DNA from: Anodontia alba | Lineage: Eukaryota; Mollusca; Bivalvia; Lucinida; Lucinidae | Length of the DNA: 64,000 nucleotides | Assembly: GCA_964016985.1 (NCBI GenBank) | Contig: OZ024828.1 | Span: 84,584,308 to 84,648,307 of the forward strand | Direction of reading: 5' to 3' | Shown: in pieces, positions 1-12,425 of the stretch | How positions within the stretch are numbered: position 1 is the stretch's first letter | How the letters are laid out: the number at the start of each line of letters is the position of its first letter | Notes under the pieces: generated by a model | The model's input: the letters and a program-made list of their open reading frames with translations, nothing else | Told to the model about the DNA's origin: nothing | Databases searched by the model: none | Made by a program: the position numbers and the translations under genes

Positions 1-195
1 AAATGTAGCAAATGTTTTCAGTTTTTGTGCAATAATAGCGATCGAACATCGTTTTTCAATGCATTAACATTCGTCAGGTCCCTTGGTAGGTGTTGAAAAC
101 CGCGGCCTACGGACTCGGTTTTCAACACCTTCCACGGGACCTGACGAATGTTAATGCATGAAAAACCATGTTTGATCCCTATAGTGTCCAGTGGA
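1..195. mobile_element. Foldback family G, right half (window edge)
   Basis: Contains aatgtagcaaatgttttcag and a hairpin made of ttaacattcgtcaggtccct and its complement, with a ggtgttgaaaaccgcggcct loop. Matches the right halves of 24448-24863 and 63157-63560. Confidence 0.78.
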
Positions 196-893
196 CAGAA
201 GGCCCAGATCAGACTGCGCGGATGCAGAGCCCTCCAGGGGCACCAAGCGATGAGAAATAAGGAACAAATAGTGACTAAACAAACGTCACAAATGAAACCA
301 CAGACGCACGAACAAAGAAAATCTGCAACAGTGAGTAAAGCCAAATGAGTTGGAAAAATAAAGACTCTATCAACAACCTCGCAAGATAATTTTAGGGCAA
401 TTGTTGGAACTGAAAACTTTTAATTCGGGGGCATGGTTACACCTATAAGGCAGACCACTGACTTGAAAGTACCTAGCATACTGCTGAAAAGGTCATTTAT
501 AAGAACTGTCATTGCCCAAATCCCACTGGACAAACACTTTTGAAGAGTACTCCTTTTGAGTTTCTTAAATATATTTGCTCGAGTGGCGGTTTCTTTGGAA
601 AATGCAAACACTTCAAGCATTCAGCTTAGATACTTCCTCTTTGAGATGCCCCCATGAGCCTTCAGGTTAATGGATACATTTTTCCCCCATTTTTGACAAG
701 GTAAAAAACTTTTCTCCTTGCTTTGCTGTGCAGCAATCTTCTGTAAGGGCTCTAACCTAACAGGAAAGATTTTTTTCCTAACGGGAGCAAATTCTTTCCC
801 TTTATAGGAGAGCCTTTTTCAGAAGGGAACCAAAACAATTTGAAAGATTTGTCTCCCCTGAAAGAGTATCTATTCCCCTGAAAATCGAATTAC

Positions 894-1082
894 CTTCGGT
901 ATGAAAACGATTAATTGTGTGGCTGTTGTTCCCAGTAATATACAACCCGAGATGACTCCATACATCATAATAACTTTGTCTGCCATGAGTAACGTCAACG
1001 TCAGACCGACGGCGCTAAGGACGACGACATTGTAAATGCACATCCCAATCTGGTGACTGTCGTTTAAAGCTTCTATTGCCAC
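894..1082 (-). CDS. GABA-B-like receptor, exon E13 (TM6-TM7)
   Basis: Phase 0 exon of 63 codons, acceptor TTTACTAG and donor AAG|GTAATT. It starts VAIEALNDSHQIGMCIYNVV. The ALNDS...IGM.IYN motif marks the start of TM6 in all GABA-B receptors. A second helix (about residues 41-62) ends QLIVFIPK, equivalent to the family's TM7 end (F[VI]PK). The cytoplasmic tail exon(s) should lie left of position 1; nothing convincing is seen in 1-893. Confidence 0.93.
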
Positions 1083-1224
1083 CTAGTAAACAAAACACGC
1101 AATACCGTATTGATGATGATGTTTTGGTGTTTTACATCTTTTCAACATTATTTAAGTCATACAGAAACGATCGAAGGGTGATAATGAAAGGCTCTGTGCT
1201 ATGAAGCAATGAGCTGAATTCTAC

Positions 1225-1297
1225 CTTCAGCGGGATTTGAACCCGGGACCTCGTGATTCGAAGTCGGCAGGGCCAACAACTCGGCCATCTAGATGCT
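1225..1297 (-). mobile_element. tRNA-like SINE head
   Basis: On the minus strand tggccgagttgttggccctg fits an A box, and gggttcaaatcccgc is a good B box 35-45 nt later. The cloverleaf is not complete and there is extended non-tRNA sequence on both sides, so it is called a SINE head and not a tRNA gene. Confidence 0.6.
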
Positions 1298-2111
1298 TCA
1301 CTAAACCGTATTGACCCTAAACAAAAGCCATTACCATATTTGTACAAAACTTTTGAACAAGTACATTTTACGACATGGTAATGTGTCTGAATACTGCTGG
1401 ATCTAGGAAACAGTCTATACCCTGATTATGCTGCGGTGTCTGATATGGTTCTGCACTGATTACTCGGACCTGTCTTAATAATTAGGGTAAATATGGTGTA
1501 TATGCAAACAGGCAAACAACGGTGTTATATATAACCATATAGGTAAGTGTGTATCGAGTGGGGTTGGTAGTTGCAGGGTTGTGGTGATATAATATATGTA
1601 TATATAGCTAAGAACATTACTAAGACTTTATATACGGTATTATCCCTCACTTGTGGTTTTATAGTGGAGAAGGGAGACTATCTGTTATTCATAGTTAAGG
1701 TCAACGACCCATGAGTACACCATATCACATATATAATTTTAACGTGTAGTCAATGATAATCAAAGACAGCAAACTATATATTGCTGATTTAAAATGATAG
1801 CCTCCCTCCTCAGCTATAAAACCACTTGTAGTTCTATATCCAAAGGGATAATACCATATTTAACTTAGCAGTAATGTTCTTAAAGTGTATGAAGTTCGCT
1901 TGGAGTTTGAAGTATGGAGTTTGGTATTCGATTTATTCCGTAGTAACAAAGTATAGAACGGTTATGGTTGGGCAAAATCGATATTCCAAGTTGCGAATCC
2001 CAAGCCAACTTCACACACTCATGTTCTTAACTCTATTTAGCCAAACAGAGCAAAGAACATTACTACTAACAATAATACTGACAGTTATATATGACTTATC
2101 TAAACAATACT

Positions 2112-2222
2112 ATCCCAACTAGCTTTCTTTATAAAACTACAGCGGCCCGTTATCGGCCTGTCAGTAAACCTAACGGGCCGATAACGGCCCGCTAAAGATT
2201 AATATAGAATGCTTACTGGGAT
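2112..2222. mobile_element. Snapback MITE family A, copy 1
   Basis: An almost full-length palindrome of about 110 bp. Its arms are atcccaactagctttcttta and the complement of gaatgcttactgggat, and its core is cggcctgtcag...gggccgataacggcccgc. Confidence 0.82.
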
Positions 2223-2885
2223 ATATGTTATAATATCATCAAAACAATCAGTTATATATGACTTAACTGAACATATCATACGTGTCAGTCCGCACAGGGG
2301 TTCTCATCGAGAACCATCATTACACTGTGACCTTGACCTCGCGATGTAACGGGGCTTGGACTGCTTATCACTAGAATGGTTACAAGTGTTAATTAAAGGC
2401 CTATAGATGTTGCTCAGATTTTATGCCCCGCCCCAATCCCCACCCCACCTCCCCCCGCCCTCCCCCACCCGCCCACTCCCCTCGTTCCAGGTAAAATGTT
2501 GGATATGATCAAAAGAATTCTTTTTAGATTAACTTCATAGCTGATATTTGTAATTCGCTGATTTATGAATGTTATCTTACGTGACGAGTCTCAAAGGCAA
2601 GAAAGGCACCGAATGATAAAACAGCACCCTCTATAATGTATATTGTCCATTCAAAATACATGCTGTACTCTGAGTAACACACACGGACGAACGGATGAAC
2701 TTCAGCGTCGTTTCCAGAGAAATAAACCTAGAAAGAGAGACGACAGATTTAAAATCAAAACCGTATTTATAGCCCAAGCATACGAAGTGATAAATTCTCA
2801 TGGAGTACAAAATTTCACCAGACAGTTCGTCCGTCTGTCTGTTAACACTTACGGTCTATTAAGACGTCGGTTTAAATTCTGCTGA

Positions 2886-3362
2886 TGTTTCACGGTGACG
2901 TTTCACTGTTGAGTTGGAGGACCCCAGTGCGGGCCGAACATATACTTGTAATGTGGAGCTTTATCAGAATTAAGGGCGAGGTTCACGCGAGTAAAATTGG
3001 TTTATGCCCCGCCCGCTCCCCTCACCACACACACAAACATATACACCATTAGTTTTCTCTACTGCCCGTGCCAAAGTGGTTCCTCCGTTGCAGTCCTTCT
3101 TTATTCGCGCGTCGGTGGTTGCAACCACCGATGCATGCGTGCGTCGGTACGCATGCGTCGATGGTTGCATTCGTGGCGTATCAAGAAGAAGAAAAACAAA
3201 CAGTGGCAAATATACGCCACGAACGTGATGCACCGCGTGCGTCTGTGGTTGCATTCGTTGCGTATATTTGCCTCTGTTTATTCCTCTTCTTTACTGCCAC
3301 GATAAGGCTGTGTTTCGTGATTAAGGCATTTCCTGGGTATCTTAACTTATACTTTTGCATCT
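2886..3362 (+). mobile_element. Dispersed repeat family H, plus strand
   Basis: gtttcacggtgacgtttcac start and a gctgtgtttcgtgattaagg / catttcctgggtatctt end are shared with 13126-13455 and 21640-21845 (+) and, inverted, with 184-350 and 25060-25410. The several open frames here come from this repeat, which also has internal ggttgca and gcatgcgt words. Confidence 0.6.
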
Positions 3363-3937
3363 AAGCTTCTAAGAGATTGTCCATCTGTCTGTTAACACTG
3401 TTAAAATTTTGATTCAATTACAAAAATATTATACCTCCTCAAGCTCTCACACGTGCACATATACCACTTACGGAGATTTCATAGAAGAATGTCCCGCCCT
3501 ACTTAGTGACCTTAGAAGTTATGGGTTTCATTTTTTTCGACTATGCACAAGCTTTTTCAGTGACGTCAGTGGGGTCCTCGTGAGCCCCCACCCCCCCCCC
3601 CCCCACCTCGCTCCCACCCCCACCCCCACCTGGTCACTAGTATACAGTTTCCTTATAATGGCTTTATTATATTTGGTCTTCTTAATTAAGCTTTAGACAG
3701 TATTGGCAAGAGAAGGTATTCTAGACGATACGCGTATTCTCAACAATGCAATAGGATCTGGCATCCATATTCCTTTATTATAAGAGAGAGCAAATTTTTC
3801 CTTTTAAAAGAGCCTCACAACGAGACCTGTGGTAAACTCACATGCCACTTATTACTTTTTCAGGGGCGGATCCAGGAGGATTTCTGAGGGGCTTCAATTT
3901 AATACCTTACTTACTGTCTACGTATTCGGACAGACAA

Positions 3938-4012
3938 CCCTGGGCAAACAGTATAGACCCAGATCAGACGCCGCATAATGCGGTGTCTGATCAGGGTCTA
4001 CACTGTTTGTCA
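3938..4012. repeat. Short palindrome, 'gatcagacgccgc' type
   Basis: gacccagatcagacgccgca faces its inverse gcggtgtctgatcagggtct. The same unit recurs at 15516-15575, 18424-18492, 37195-37258 and 43964-44014. Confidence 0.75.
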
Positions 4013-5099
4013 CTCACCCAGCAATTTCACACATATTCACAGGTAGTAAAATGGACTTGTTGAAGAGAAGTACAAGGAAAAGTGTCCAAAATTTATCAAA
4101 TTTATACAAAATTTCCCGTGAAAGTGAAACTCTAAGTCAAAGGGCGAGTGGGGGGAGGGGGGGGGCGGGAATCAACTGAACCCCGCGCCCCGAACCCCCT
4201 CTGAATCCGCCCCTGCCTTTAATGTATCCACTCTACGTCACTCTTTCTTCTCGGAAAAAATTATACATGTTTTCGAATCACGACTGGTGCGTTTTAAATT
4301 CGTTCCGTGTAACGCTCAGGCAGCTGGTGGAAAGTGACATGTCTCAGATATTGCTGAAACTTATTGAGTAGTTGAGTATTGGTGAAAAAGTAACTCGCGC
4401 AAACTATATCCAGTTTCTTTCAAACCGTTACCAGGGTAACCAATACAACAATTTTTGAGCTAAAGTCTCACAATTTTATGAGATAAATTATGTTTTAGCA
4501 CATTTTCAAGCCAAGGCTTTCTCATATATATTTCATACTCAAAAGCATACTTTATATACTATAAATATTTGAGGTATCACGCAAATATTCAAATTAGAAC
4601 GTATGCGTGTTCACATTGTGGGCTGGCCTTATCAATGAAAGAATTATGGTTGGGTCAGCGGTTTACCGCCTCTAGATTTACTATACCGCATTTCAGCTAT
4701 CCGTTCAGTTGAAATTGAAAATCGCTACCTAATAACTATCTAAAATCATCCTCCCCACAAATATTTCCCAGCTAATGCTGATAACGCTAAATTCTGTAGA
4801 TGACCTGTGAAAATTTGACGTAATTATGCCCCTTGAAATGAAAATAAATACTTAAAAATATGAATGATTTCTGATGACTGATTGTTATGAATTAAACTGG
4901 TGGTTGGGTCGGGCGATGGTGCTGGGTAGGTTCCAGTGTCAGGGCGTCCTGCTACTTTGGGATATGGTAGGACAGGAGTCTACTGTGCCTGCAGCAGGCG
5001 CAAAACGAGTGGGATGTTCTTTATCTTTTTTTATCTCGTTTATCCTATCTTCCTTTTCTGATGCCTCATCTCTTGGGAGACAGCTGGTCATACTTAAAT

Positions 5100-5290
5100 A
5101 TTGTGGTCTCGGCCGTCATAACACAGCGGTAGTTGTTAGATACTACCTAAGGCGTGCTCTCTAAGCACTAGTTCACCGCTATGTAGGTCTAAGCCTGCTG
5201 AGGAACAGTGTTAATGGGTAACTGACCGGTGCGACATGACCTTAACTGTAGACTGGGCCGTTAAACCTCAACACAAACAAACAAACATTT
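5100..5290 (+). mobile_element. Degenerate SINE with poly(CAAA)-like tail
   Basis: The end reads gccgttaaacctcaacacaa followed by acaaac repeats, the same 3' tail as the SINEs above. The upstream part is only weakly tRNA-like. Confidence 0.5.
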
Positions 5291-6345
5291 TAAACAAGCA
5301 TTTTAAGTCTGTAACCTTGACCTCAATGTTTCCAAGTGGTTGGATAGTGCAGCATAAATCTTTACACCAACTTTATATTAAGATTTCTAAGTTTGTGATC
5401 TTGATGTCGAGGTCACTGAGGTAGGTAGATACGATGCATTGTAAAATTTTAGACCAGTAATTAGCTTCAGGCAAAGTGTCAAATAGTTCTATTAAATATG
5501 TCAGGATTTATAAACTTTTAGAAACTTTACCAAAACAAACAAAAAAGAAAAAAAAAACATTAGTACAAGACATACATCCCCGTGACCTTGACCTCAAGGT
5601 CGTTGATGAGGGAGTGGGGGGAGGTGTCAGGATAATTTAGCTTAACTCCTGAGACCAGTATCTATCAATATGGCATGTATTAGGTAGTGGCTTAGATATA
5701 TACTTTAAATACTTTAACCAAAAACTTAAACCTTTTGCGCCGGGATGAGTGCTAGCAAAATTGCTTGTATCTGAGTTTGGTCTTCATTGGATTTTTAAAG
5801 AATTTGTAGATAACCCATTTCTAAGTAGTTGCGCTTGACTGCGAAAAAATGTCAGTAATCAGCCTTGTCCGATGCAAAAGCACCGTTTTTTATCTTGATA
5901 AAACTTGCATATGCCCACGACTTACCGAGTCTCAGAACAGTTAGCTTCTGACTAGATCTGATCATTGAATAATTGTAAACCACGAAGTTGAACTTGATAA
6001 TTTTAATAGTTTCTATAAAATCTAATATTATAGCATTAGGGGGAAAATTTGTCCTAATGCATGCCAGCCAAGGTCAAACAAGATGCATCATTTGAATAAG
6101 CCAATTCTTTAACGATAGAGCCTGTTCAATGTCCAAAGTTGCCTTTTGTTCCAGAGAAAACGATTTTTAAGAGATTAACAATGCACCTCTTGGACCGTGT
6201 CTTGACAAAACATGCAACATACGAAACGCAGACCAGCCTGTGAATCCGCGCAGTTTGATCGGTGTCTTTATTATTCGATGACAGGATCATATAATGTAGG
6301 CCTCAGCATACCTGTTTGTTTATTACCGGGTCAGAAAACACCAGT

Positions 6346-6415
6346 CTGGTCCCTGTAGCTTTGCAGGTAGAGTGTCTGCTGCGGGGAATGGGAGGTCATG
6401 GGTTTGATCCCGGGC
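6346..6415 (+). mobile_element. tRNA-like SINE head
   Basis: gtagctttgcaggtagagtg (A-box-like) and catgggtttgatcccggg (B-box-like) at tRNA spacing. The stem pairing is poor. Confidence 0.5.
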
Positions 6416-8150
6416 CGCAACATACCAAAGTCGTTAAAAATGGCACTAGCGACTCCTCTGTTAGTACTCAGACTTACGGGGTAGAGTTAGGACTGGTCGA
6501 CCCAGTGTCAGGATAATGTGATTGGATGTGGTATCATGTCAAGTGTCTGGGGCATGAGTATTGAGCTACCTTTTGCAACCAGACACACTCGTGATATGGC
6601 GTTAAACCCGAAAAACCAACAACAGAAAAAAGGTAAGAGAAAACACCAAAGGCAGGTTTTTTCTTGATGTGGTAATATATGGCACGAGGCCAGTTTTCTC
6701 AAATTTTGTTTCTCCTTAAAAAATGACAAAATTGAATGTAACATTACATTAAATACTTTAAAACTATCTGTAAAGGTTACCGGGCGTTTCTTTTTCGTCC
6801 TAGTAGATATACAATATTTACATATAGAACAGGACATATCATCATTCGTGGATACACCCAGCATAACAGAAAGAAAAGTGTCATTATTCCACTATAGTCG
6901 GGTTTCTCAATTCCTGTTTCTTGCAAGAAACCTAAAATCGGAAAGATATACGGCTGAGTTTTTGTATATATAAAACTTGGATATTGGTACATACAAAAGC
7001 GCTGTACAGCGCTGTATGCGAAACTATTTGTATTTTGGAGAAACGCATGCATTTTGCATGATACTGGTTTAGAGTTTTGCCAAGCAACTGTAAGTTCTAT
7101 TAAGCGTATAGAACACATGTATATACTAATAGGTAGAACACATCCAATATACACCAAACTCGCGATAGATTAATCTGTACAGTTGATGTCTGAATATAAA
7201 TTAGCACAGATTGTTTAAAATTCTTGTCACGTTTTGTAAAACGGCATGTATTTTAAGGAATTTTGATGAACATTTTAGTTCGCGGAAATTACGTCAATTA
7301 ATATGTTTGGTTTTCATACATTCTAGCCCAGTATATTTCGTCAACAAAGGATTTGAAATTATATACATGACGAAATGCGCGGTGATTCCCCTCAGCATGC
7401 ATGTTTAAGACTTACGTAGGTACTTACAGTTTCTGTACGATTTTTGTTTTCTTAAAAACAAAAAACATAAGGACGATAACCCGGAAGATGTCTGGTACAA
7501 TTTAAAATGTGTCATTGAAAATGGTGTCATACAATTTGCAATCAAACGTTTTCTTACTGGTTTATTGTAGTGGCCATATTGGACGAAAACATCGAACATT
7601 TTTGGTGTTAATCCATTTCTGCACACCTTCTAATAAAGGCTATAGAAAATGGTAGAAGGTTTATTTGACACGCAGCTTGAATGCGAAATTTAAAAATTAA
7701 TGTCAGACAGGAAAACGGGGTCCTCTCCTTTAAAAGCGGAAAACAACCGGCGTGTCACTAGTGACGCCATGTTTGCATATGAATTGAGAAAATAAGCATT
7801 CTGCTTTCTGTTTGAGCATTTTTCTTTCTTTTTTTTTATGATTTTAATCTGAATACACAAGGTTCTGTATACTAAGAATTTATTAGGTATCAACTTGGCC
7901 TCCATAGAAACGTGCCAGAAATTTACCGAAATGCAATGCATGCATATCTGTTATACAGTGGTTTTATATACAGACATGTCCAGACTTTCGTCCTATATCA
8001 AAATAAATCTATATTTTTCCGATGCTAGGGTTAGCTAAAATTGAGTATTGGAGTCCGTACTACCAAGTATTTGTACTTGAACTGCTGGACTGAGTTTGCA
8101 TGTCAAGGCTAAAATGCTGACTTAAGCTTTTATATCTGCTCACAGATGAG

Positions 8151-8329
8151 ACATTGTGGCCTATGGGCCTCTGGTTACACTATATATTCATATGGGCAAG
8201 GCGGCTATCTTGGCCACAGGCAAGGACCAATCTAACAAACCTTTGTTCGCACTGCACATCCCAATAAGGCCCGACAAGGAATTAGCCGCAATGATTGGCC
8301 CAATAATTTCTGAAAAGAAGATGTTTGGT
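8151..8329 (+). other. Exon-like open stretch of unknown origin (opposite strand)
   Basis: An open frame of about 59 codons on the plus strand. It contains YGPLVTLYIHMGKAAILATG and LFALHIPIRPDKELAA and ends at MFG|GTGAGTG, a good donor site. A CTCACAG at 8139-8145 could be an acceptor, but an in-frame TGA follows it; a weaker AG at 8149-8150 keeps the frame open. Codon use and composition look more protein-like than the surroundings. I do not recognise the family. It may be a nested exon, an exon of another gene carried in by a transposon, or chance. Confidence 0.3.
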
Positions 8330-9366
8330 GAGTGTTAATGGCCAGACAACGAGCAAAAGATGATACCAAAACGTCGCCTATGTGCATAAATGTTCGGGTG
8401 TGTTAAACAATAGGCAATGGCATATTCACATAAAATGGTAATGAAGCGACTCATAATTAATGATAGTACTTTGCATGTCAAACTAAGTATTCATATTTCA
8501 GTTTTATTTAGACCCTGTTGCATATGTATTAAACAGTAATAAATACACGTACATAGTGGGCGGGGTAATCAGACCACATTTGAAATCCATTTCATGTATC
8601 TCTGAAGTTCCCAAAGTGTAATAATTCTTTCACACGTATCAATAAATGTTTATATGCATTTACACATGAATATATTAATTATCTATGAATTACTTAAGGT
8701 TAATAAAATAAGGAATTTTTCATTCATTTATAATGGTAGCAAAGTTCAAGGTAATTTATTTTGAACATTGACCAAAAATTGTATTTGTACTGACAACTGG
8801 CATTATGCACACAGTTGCCCTTTTGCTGTGTTGTGTTGCTGACAGAAGATGATTCCGTTTAAAACATCAGTTTTTGAAAAAGTGCTGACCCCACTACATT
8901 TCAAAGTGTAATTACACTTAATCAAAATGATGGCTGACCTTTATTTTGATTTTAATGTTCGGTCGATTTACATGGAACAATCATTATATTTTACATAAGT
9001 ATGTGATGTAAAGGCGTGGACATTTGCTCAGATATGTCCCAAACAACAATTTTTCAACCAACCAAATTTAGATATTTGTTCAAAATTTGTTACTTGATTA
9101 CCATGGAAACCGCTCGAAACAAACCGGTATCGTACCCGGAATGATACTTAAAAGGGCTTTGGTTTGGTCATATTTCACAAAAGAAGTTTAAACAATGTCC
9201 AGCATTCAATGAGGAATTCCTGATGTTGAAAGTGATTACGAAAATGGGATTGTGCAATCAATGTAACATTTACTGAGTTGGTTTACAATTCTTAAGTATA
9301 GTAAAATTATTGATTAAAGGCATAGTACGGAAATCACATTCCGTGCGCATATAAAAGAGTTGGTAC

Positions 9367-9493
9367 TCGCCTCCTTTGTAAGTTCCCTGTTGATGAGTCG
9401 CTGTGGTCCTGTTACTTCCCAGACGACCATGATGCACACGATTACTCCAATCATGATAAACACTATTCCAATTAGCTGATAATCTTTGATAGA
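9367..9493 (-). CDS. GABA-B-like receptor, exon E12 (TM4)
   Basis: Acceptor ATATTTCAG, phase 0 start. The peptide SIKDYQLIGIVFIMIGVIVC then IMVVW leads into EVTGPQRLINRELTKE. This is TM4 followed by the W..VDP..R.I pattern at the start of extracellular loop 2. The donor is uncertain: GT at 9365-9366 (GCGA|GTACCA) or a GC donor at 9369-9370 (GAG|GCGAGT), so the left border may be 9367 or 9371. Because the next exon was not found, phase cannot decide between them. Confidence 0.82.
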
Positions 9494-9954
9494 CTGAAAT
9501 ATCGTAAATTCTTATGAAGCGTAGACTTACTAACTAGTGTGAAATTATAAACATCACCCTGTGATGTGATAAAAGTACTATTAGGACCGAATCATTGAAA
9601 ACTGACACACGGTTCTAAAGCTTGAAATCATTAGTGTGACATTATACCATTGCAACATGGACTGACAATGATTGCCTCTTCTGAAAAAAGGCGTACTGCG
9701 AGGAAAGTATTTGCTCCCATATTAAATTAAACCATTTTTTTAAAAAAAGGGCTTTGTGTGCATTAAATGCAAACAGGAAGTTACAGAAGTTGCCTCCTTC
9801 TAGCATGGCGGACAATTTTGCATTTTCAGAGTCCCCTTAAATATCAGTACAGGCATTAAAGGTTTATTTGAATATGTAGATGAAGACAAATTAAAGCATG
9901 TCGTAACTTACACAATGATAATATTCCAATACTGCACTGTTTACGACTTGTAAA

Positions 9955-10150
9955 TACAGCTGATGTTAGTGCCGTGTGGCAGCGGTAGAACGTCTCCCCT
10001 AATCACCATAGGCAGATAATATTTCATTTCTTTTGGAATCATTGGGCCCATTGTGGTATATTTGAAAATGGAGTTCTGCTCATGTATACGCTAGAGGGCG
10101 TTAGCATGTTGCAAACTTCATTACTGCTTATGAAGAGTCAGTAAAACCGA
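9955..10150 (+). repeat. Dispersed repeat, inverted partner at 54065-54250
   Basis: Shares catgtatacgctagagggcg, atcattgggcccattgt and gtagaacgtctcccc-like blocks, in the same order but opposite strand, with 54065-54250. It lies 220 bp left of E11. Confidence 0.75.
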
Positions 10151-10369
10151 AACTCCCATTTTCTAATCCGTAGTGGTTTCTTTCTTTCCAAAGGCAATCT
10201 TTTTGACGTTTATTGTAAGAAAAAGTTAATTATTTACACATTTATAATCTATCTTACAACAACTGGACATTATGGTGTGGCTCTTTTCGACAGGCAGTAT
10301 TTAATTACTGTTAACGTGTGATATGAAACATTTATGGCATTTTGAATTCAGCAGATCATGAACACTTAC

Positions 10370-10477
10370 CAGTTTTAGAAGTTGCTTATTTGTAAATATT
10401 TTGTATACTCTCCAGGTCTTTGAAAACAGAGCACCAAAGGCAATAGTGAACCCTAGGCAGAAACATAATGTTCTGGC
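10370..10477 (-). CDS. GABA-B-like receptor, exon E11 (TM3)
   Basis: Phase 0 exon of 36 codons with acceptor TTATTTCAG and donor CTG|GTAAGT. The peptide is ARTLCFCLGFTIAFGALFSK followed by TWRVYKIFTNK. The TM3 motif G[FY]..[AS][FY]G.[ML]F[STA]K.WRV..IF is highly conserved in GABA-B receptors. The K-x-W-R segment lies at the cytoplasmic face used in G-protein coupling. Confidence 0.95.
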
Positions 10478-11667
10478 CTGAAATAAAAAGTATATGCAGA
10501 TACTATAGATATTCGAAATCAATGCACACATCAGGACTAAACCAGAATGAACATTCGAAACAACAGTATTTCCAAAAGTAAGGCCTGGTGAAGGTAATTC
10601 TAAGACAATAGCAAACGGCCCTAGCAAACAGCATTTGAATCGGTCCATGGTAAAAGGGGTGTCTTCAAGGTATATACAAAGATAACAAACATCCAAGTCA
10701 TCTAGCTAGCAAAACATTTGGAAATTGTTTATAGCATCATAGTCTGGGCGAACAACAAATACCCTGATCAGACTGCGCCATTCTACAAGGTGAGATTAGC
10801 CATCGCTATTTACATTTGTACAGAAAAGAAAAAGGTAATAATTTAGATTGTCCTGAGAAGATTGCAACAGTTCGCATATTGTAATTTCAAAGCAGAACGG
10901 ACACGTGTATGTTATTTCAAGAAACAATATTATAATATAAACAATTGTTATCAATTTCATTCATCTAGTAAAATATGTCACCTGTCTCGGTAAAAATATG
11001 CCAACATTTATACTATTTGAAAATACTACATGGAATTTTCAAAACTAAAAAACAAAACACTTTTAAAGATACAAAAACCAGCCAAAGCAGGTATGAATAC
11101 TGATTTTTTGTATCCTTATTTTATTGAATAACTTCTTTTTTACTATTTTGTCTGTGCCTCTTTCGGAAATATTTTTGTGTGCAATATTGTCTGTTTTTAA
11201 TCATATGAAATCTGTGTTCAGTTTCTTAAATAGTGACCCTAAATGCTTCGTTCTTAAAAATGTCAAGAACAATATCAATTTCGAGACTATTAAAATACAA
11301 TAAAACGTATACAAAATGTATGTGTTAGCAACATTAAATGACTTTTCCAATCAATTACCTGAATTACAGCTTTTTTAAAATGCAGGGCTTCATGTTTAGC
11401 ATTTTACGTGAATTTAGTCGTCTACCGGGATTCTACCGGCGCCATTAGTTCATGGTGACGTTTCTGCTAAAATACCCTATTTTTTAAACTTGCAGCAATG
11501 TGTAAATGACATTTTGATCAATTGTAACAGCTTACTGCGAGGGTTCAGTATCTACGTGTACATATCGAGAGGTAAACGGTTAGATAAACGGTGATCACTT
11601 TGTTGGAGATGAGAGAGCCGATTGATTTGCTTTTTCTTTGTTCTGTGGCTTGTGTAGTTCTTTCTTA

Positions 11668-11908
11668 CCCCGGGGACTTAAAACCTTTTTCATGCTCAAC
11701 TCGGCTGAGCATGAAATTTTCTCTGCTAATAAATATGAAAATGCCAACAATAGTTGACATTTTCTATTTATTAGCAGAGAAATTTACATGCTCAGGTATG
11801 CTTAGCAAGAAAGAATTTGCAATTGTTAATAATTTGAGATTAATTAGTAGGACAAATTCCATGCTCAGCTGAGTTGAGTATGAAAAAAGTTTTAAAAGCT
11901 CGGGGCCT
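11668..11908. mobile_element. Foldback element with tcatgctcaac arms, copy 1
   Basis: Ends ccccggggacttaaaacctt and gttttaaaagctcggggcc. Internal palindromes include catgctcaactcggctgagc and tctctgctaataaata with its complement. Confidence 0.8.
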
Positions 11909-11970
11909 GAACATCTCCTATACTATTTTTAACCGACCTGCAACAAAACAAATCATTACATTTACTATAC

Positions 11971-12085
11971 CTTACAAATCTCGGATGTGGCAAAACCGGT
12001 AACCTTCATAAATACTGTACTATACGTCAGCATACAGCCCAGCAGTAAAATATTGTTGATATTTGGGGAAGATAATTTCACGATC
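11971..12085 (-). CDS. GABA-B-like receptor, exon E10 (intracellular loop 1, TM2)
   Basis: One base completes a glycine codon, then 38 codons ending in phase 0. Acceptor ATTTACAG. Donor TGTAAG|GTATAG; an alternative GT four bases earlier would break the frame with E11. Peptide IVKLSSPNINNILLLGCMLT followed by YSTVF..., ending TSEICK. The KLSSP.[ML]NN motif before TM2 is a strong GABA-B receptor signature, and the final cysteine is the conserved TM3-top cysteine before the A-R-[TL]. Confidence 0.92.
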
Positions 12086-12204
12086 CTGTAAATATCAGAA
12101 TAGATAAAAATTGTCGTAACTGTTTAATTAGAAAACATCCGCTGCACTTACGGGGAATAAATATACTTTCAGGGAAGATTAATTCTTTCATTTTGTGCCG
12201 CTTC

Positions 12205-12425
12205 TAACTAGGGATGTACTCTAAAAGGAAAGAGAGACTGCTCCAAATCTAAAAGGGGGTGTACTCTAAAAGGAAAGAATTTCCTTCCAACATTCTAGAA
12301 AAGGATGTGCTCTAAAAGGTGAGAATTTGCTATCTTCCGGACAAATTCTTTTCTTTTAATAAACAGCCCTTTTAGAAGGAACTTGGCATGCAGAAAAGCA
12401 AACATGAAGTCAAAAAAGTTGTTTC
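12205..12425. repeat. Repeat of 'ctaaaaggaaagaatttgc' type
   Basis: Three imperfect units with gtactctaaaaggaaagaat, ending aaggaacttggcatgcagaa. Related sequence is at 745-885, 13462-13560, 19806-19885, 20600-20720, 39478-39625 and 57412-57502. Confidence 0.65.

Larger units (their letters stand above)
1083..9366 (-). other. Intron region between E12 and E13 (expected TM5 exon not located)
   Basis: The family needs about 45 residues of loop 2 (with a conserved cysteine) and TM5 (usually W....Y.YKG followed by a helix and [WY]ET+). Reading this interval for that pattern, I found no convincing exon. What is visible: tRNA-derived SINE heads (1225-1297, 6346-6415), foldback elements, a polyC tract and AT-rich unique DNA. 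The exon could be strongly diverged, split, or lost. Confidence 0.5.

Noticed and set aside
2997..3364. Overlapping open frames of 74-119 codons around 3000-3360
   Set aside because: They lie in dispersed repeat H, are open in several frames on both strands, and the frames are not shared with the other copies.
6508..7157. Minus-strand frames of 118 and 126 codons
   Set aside because: Hydrophobic by AT bias only, no family motif, no splice sites fitting the receptor, and overlapping each other in different frames.
7405..7626. Minus-strand frame considered as the missing TM5 exon (SGLSSLCFLFLRK)
   Set aside because: A GTAAGT follows it, but it lacks the tryptophan, Y-K-G and E-T-R pattern of the family and does not align to loop 2 or TM5.
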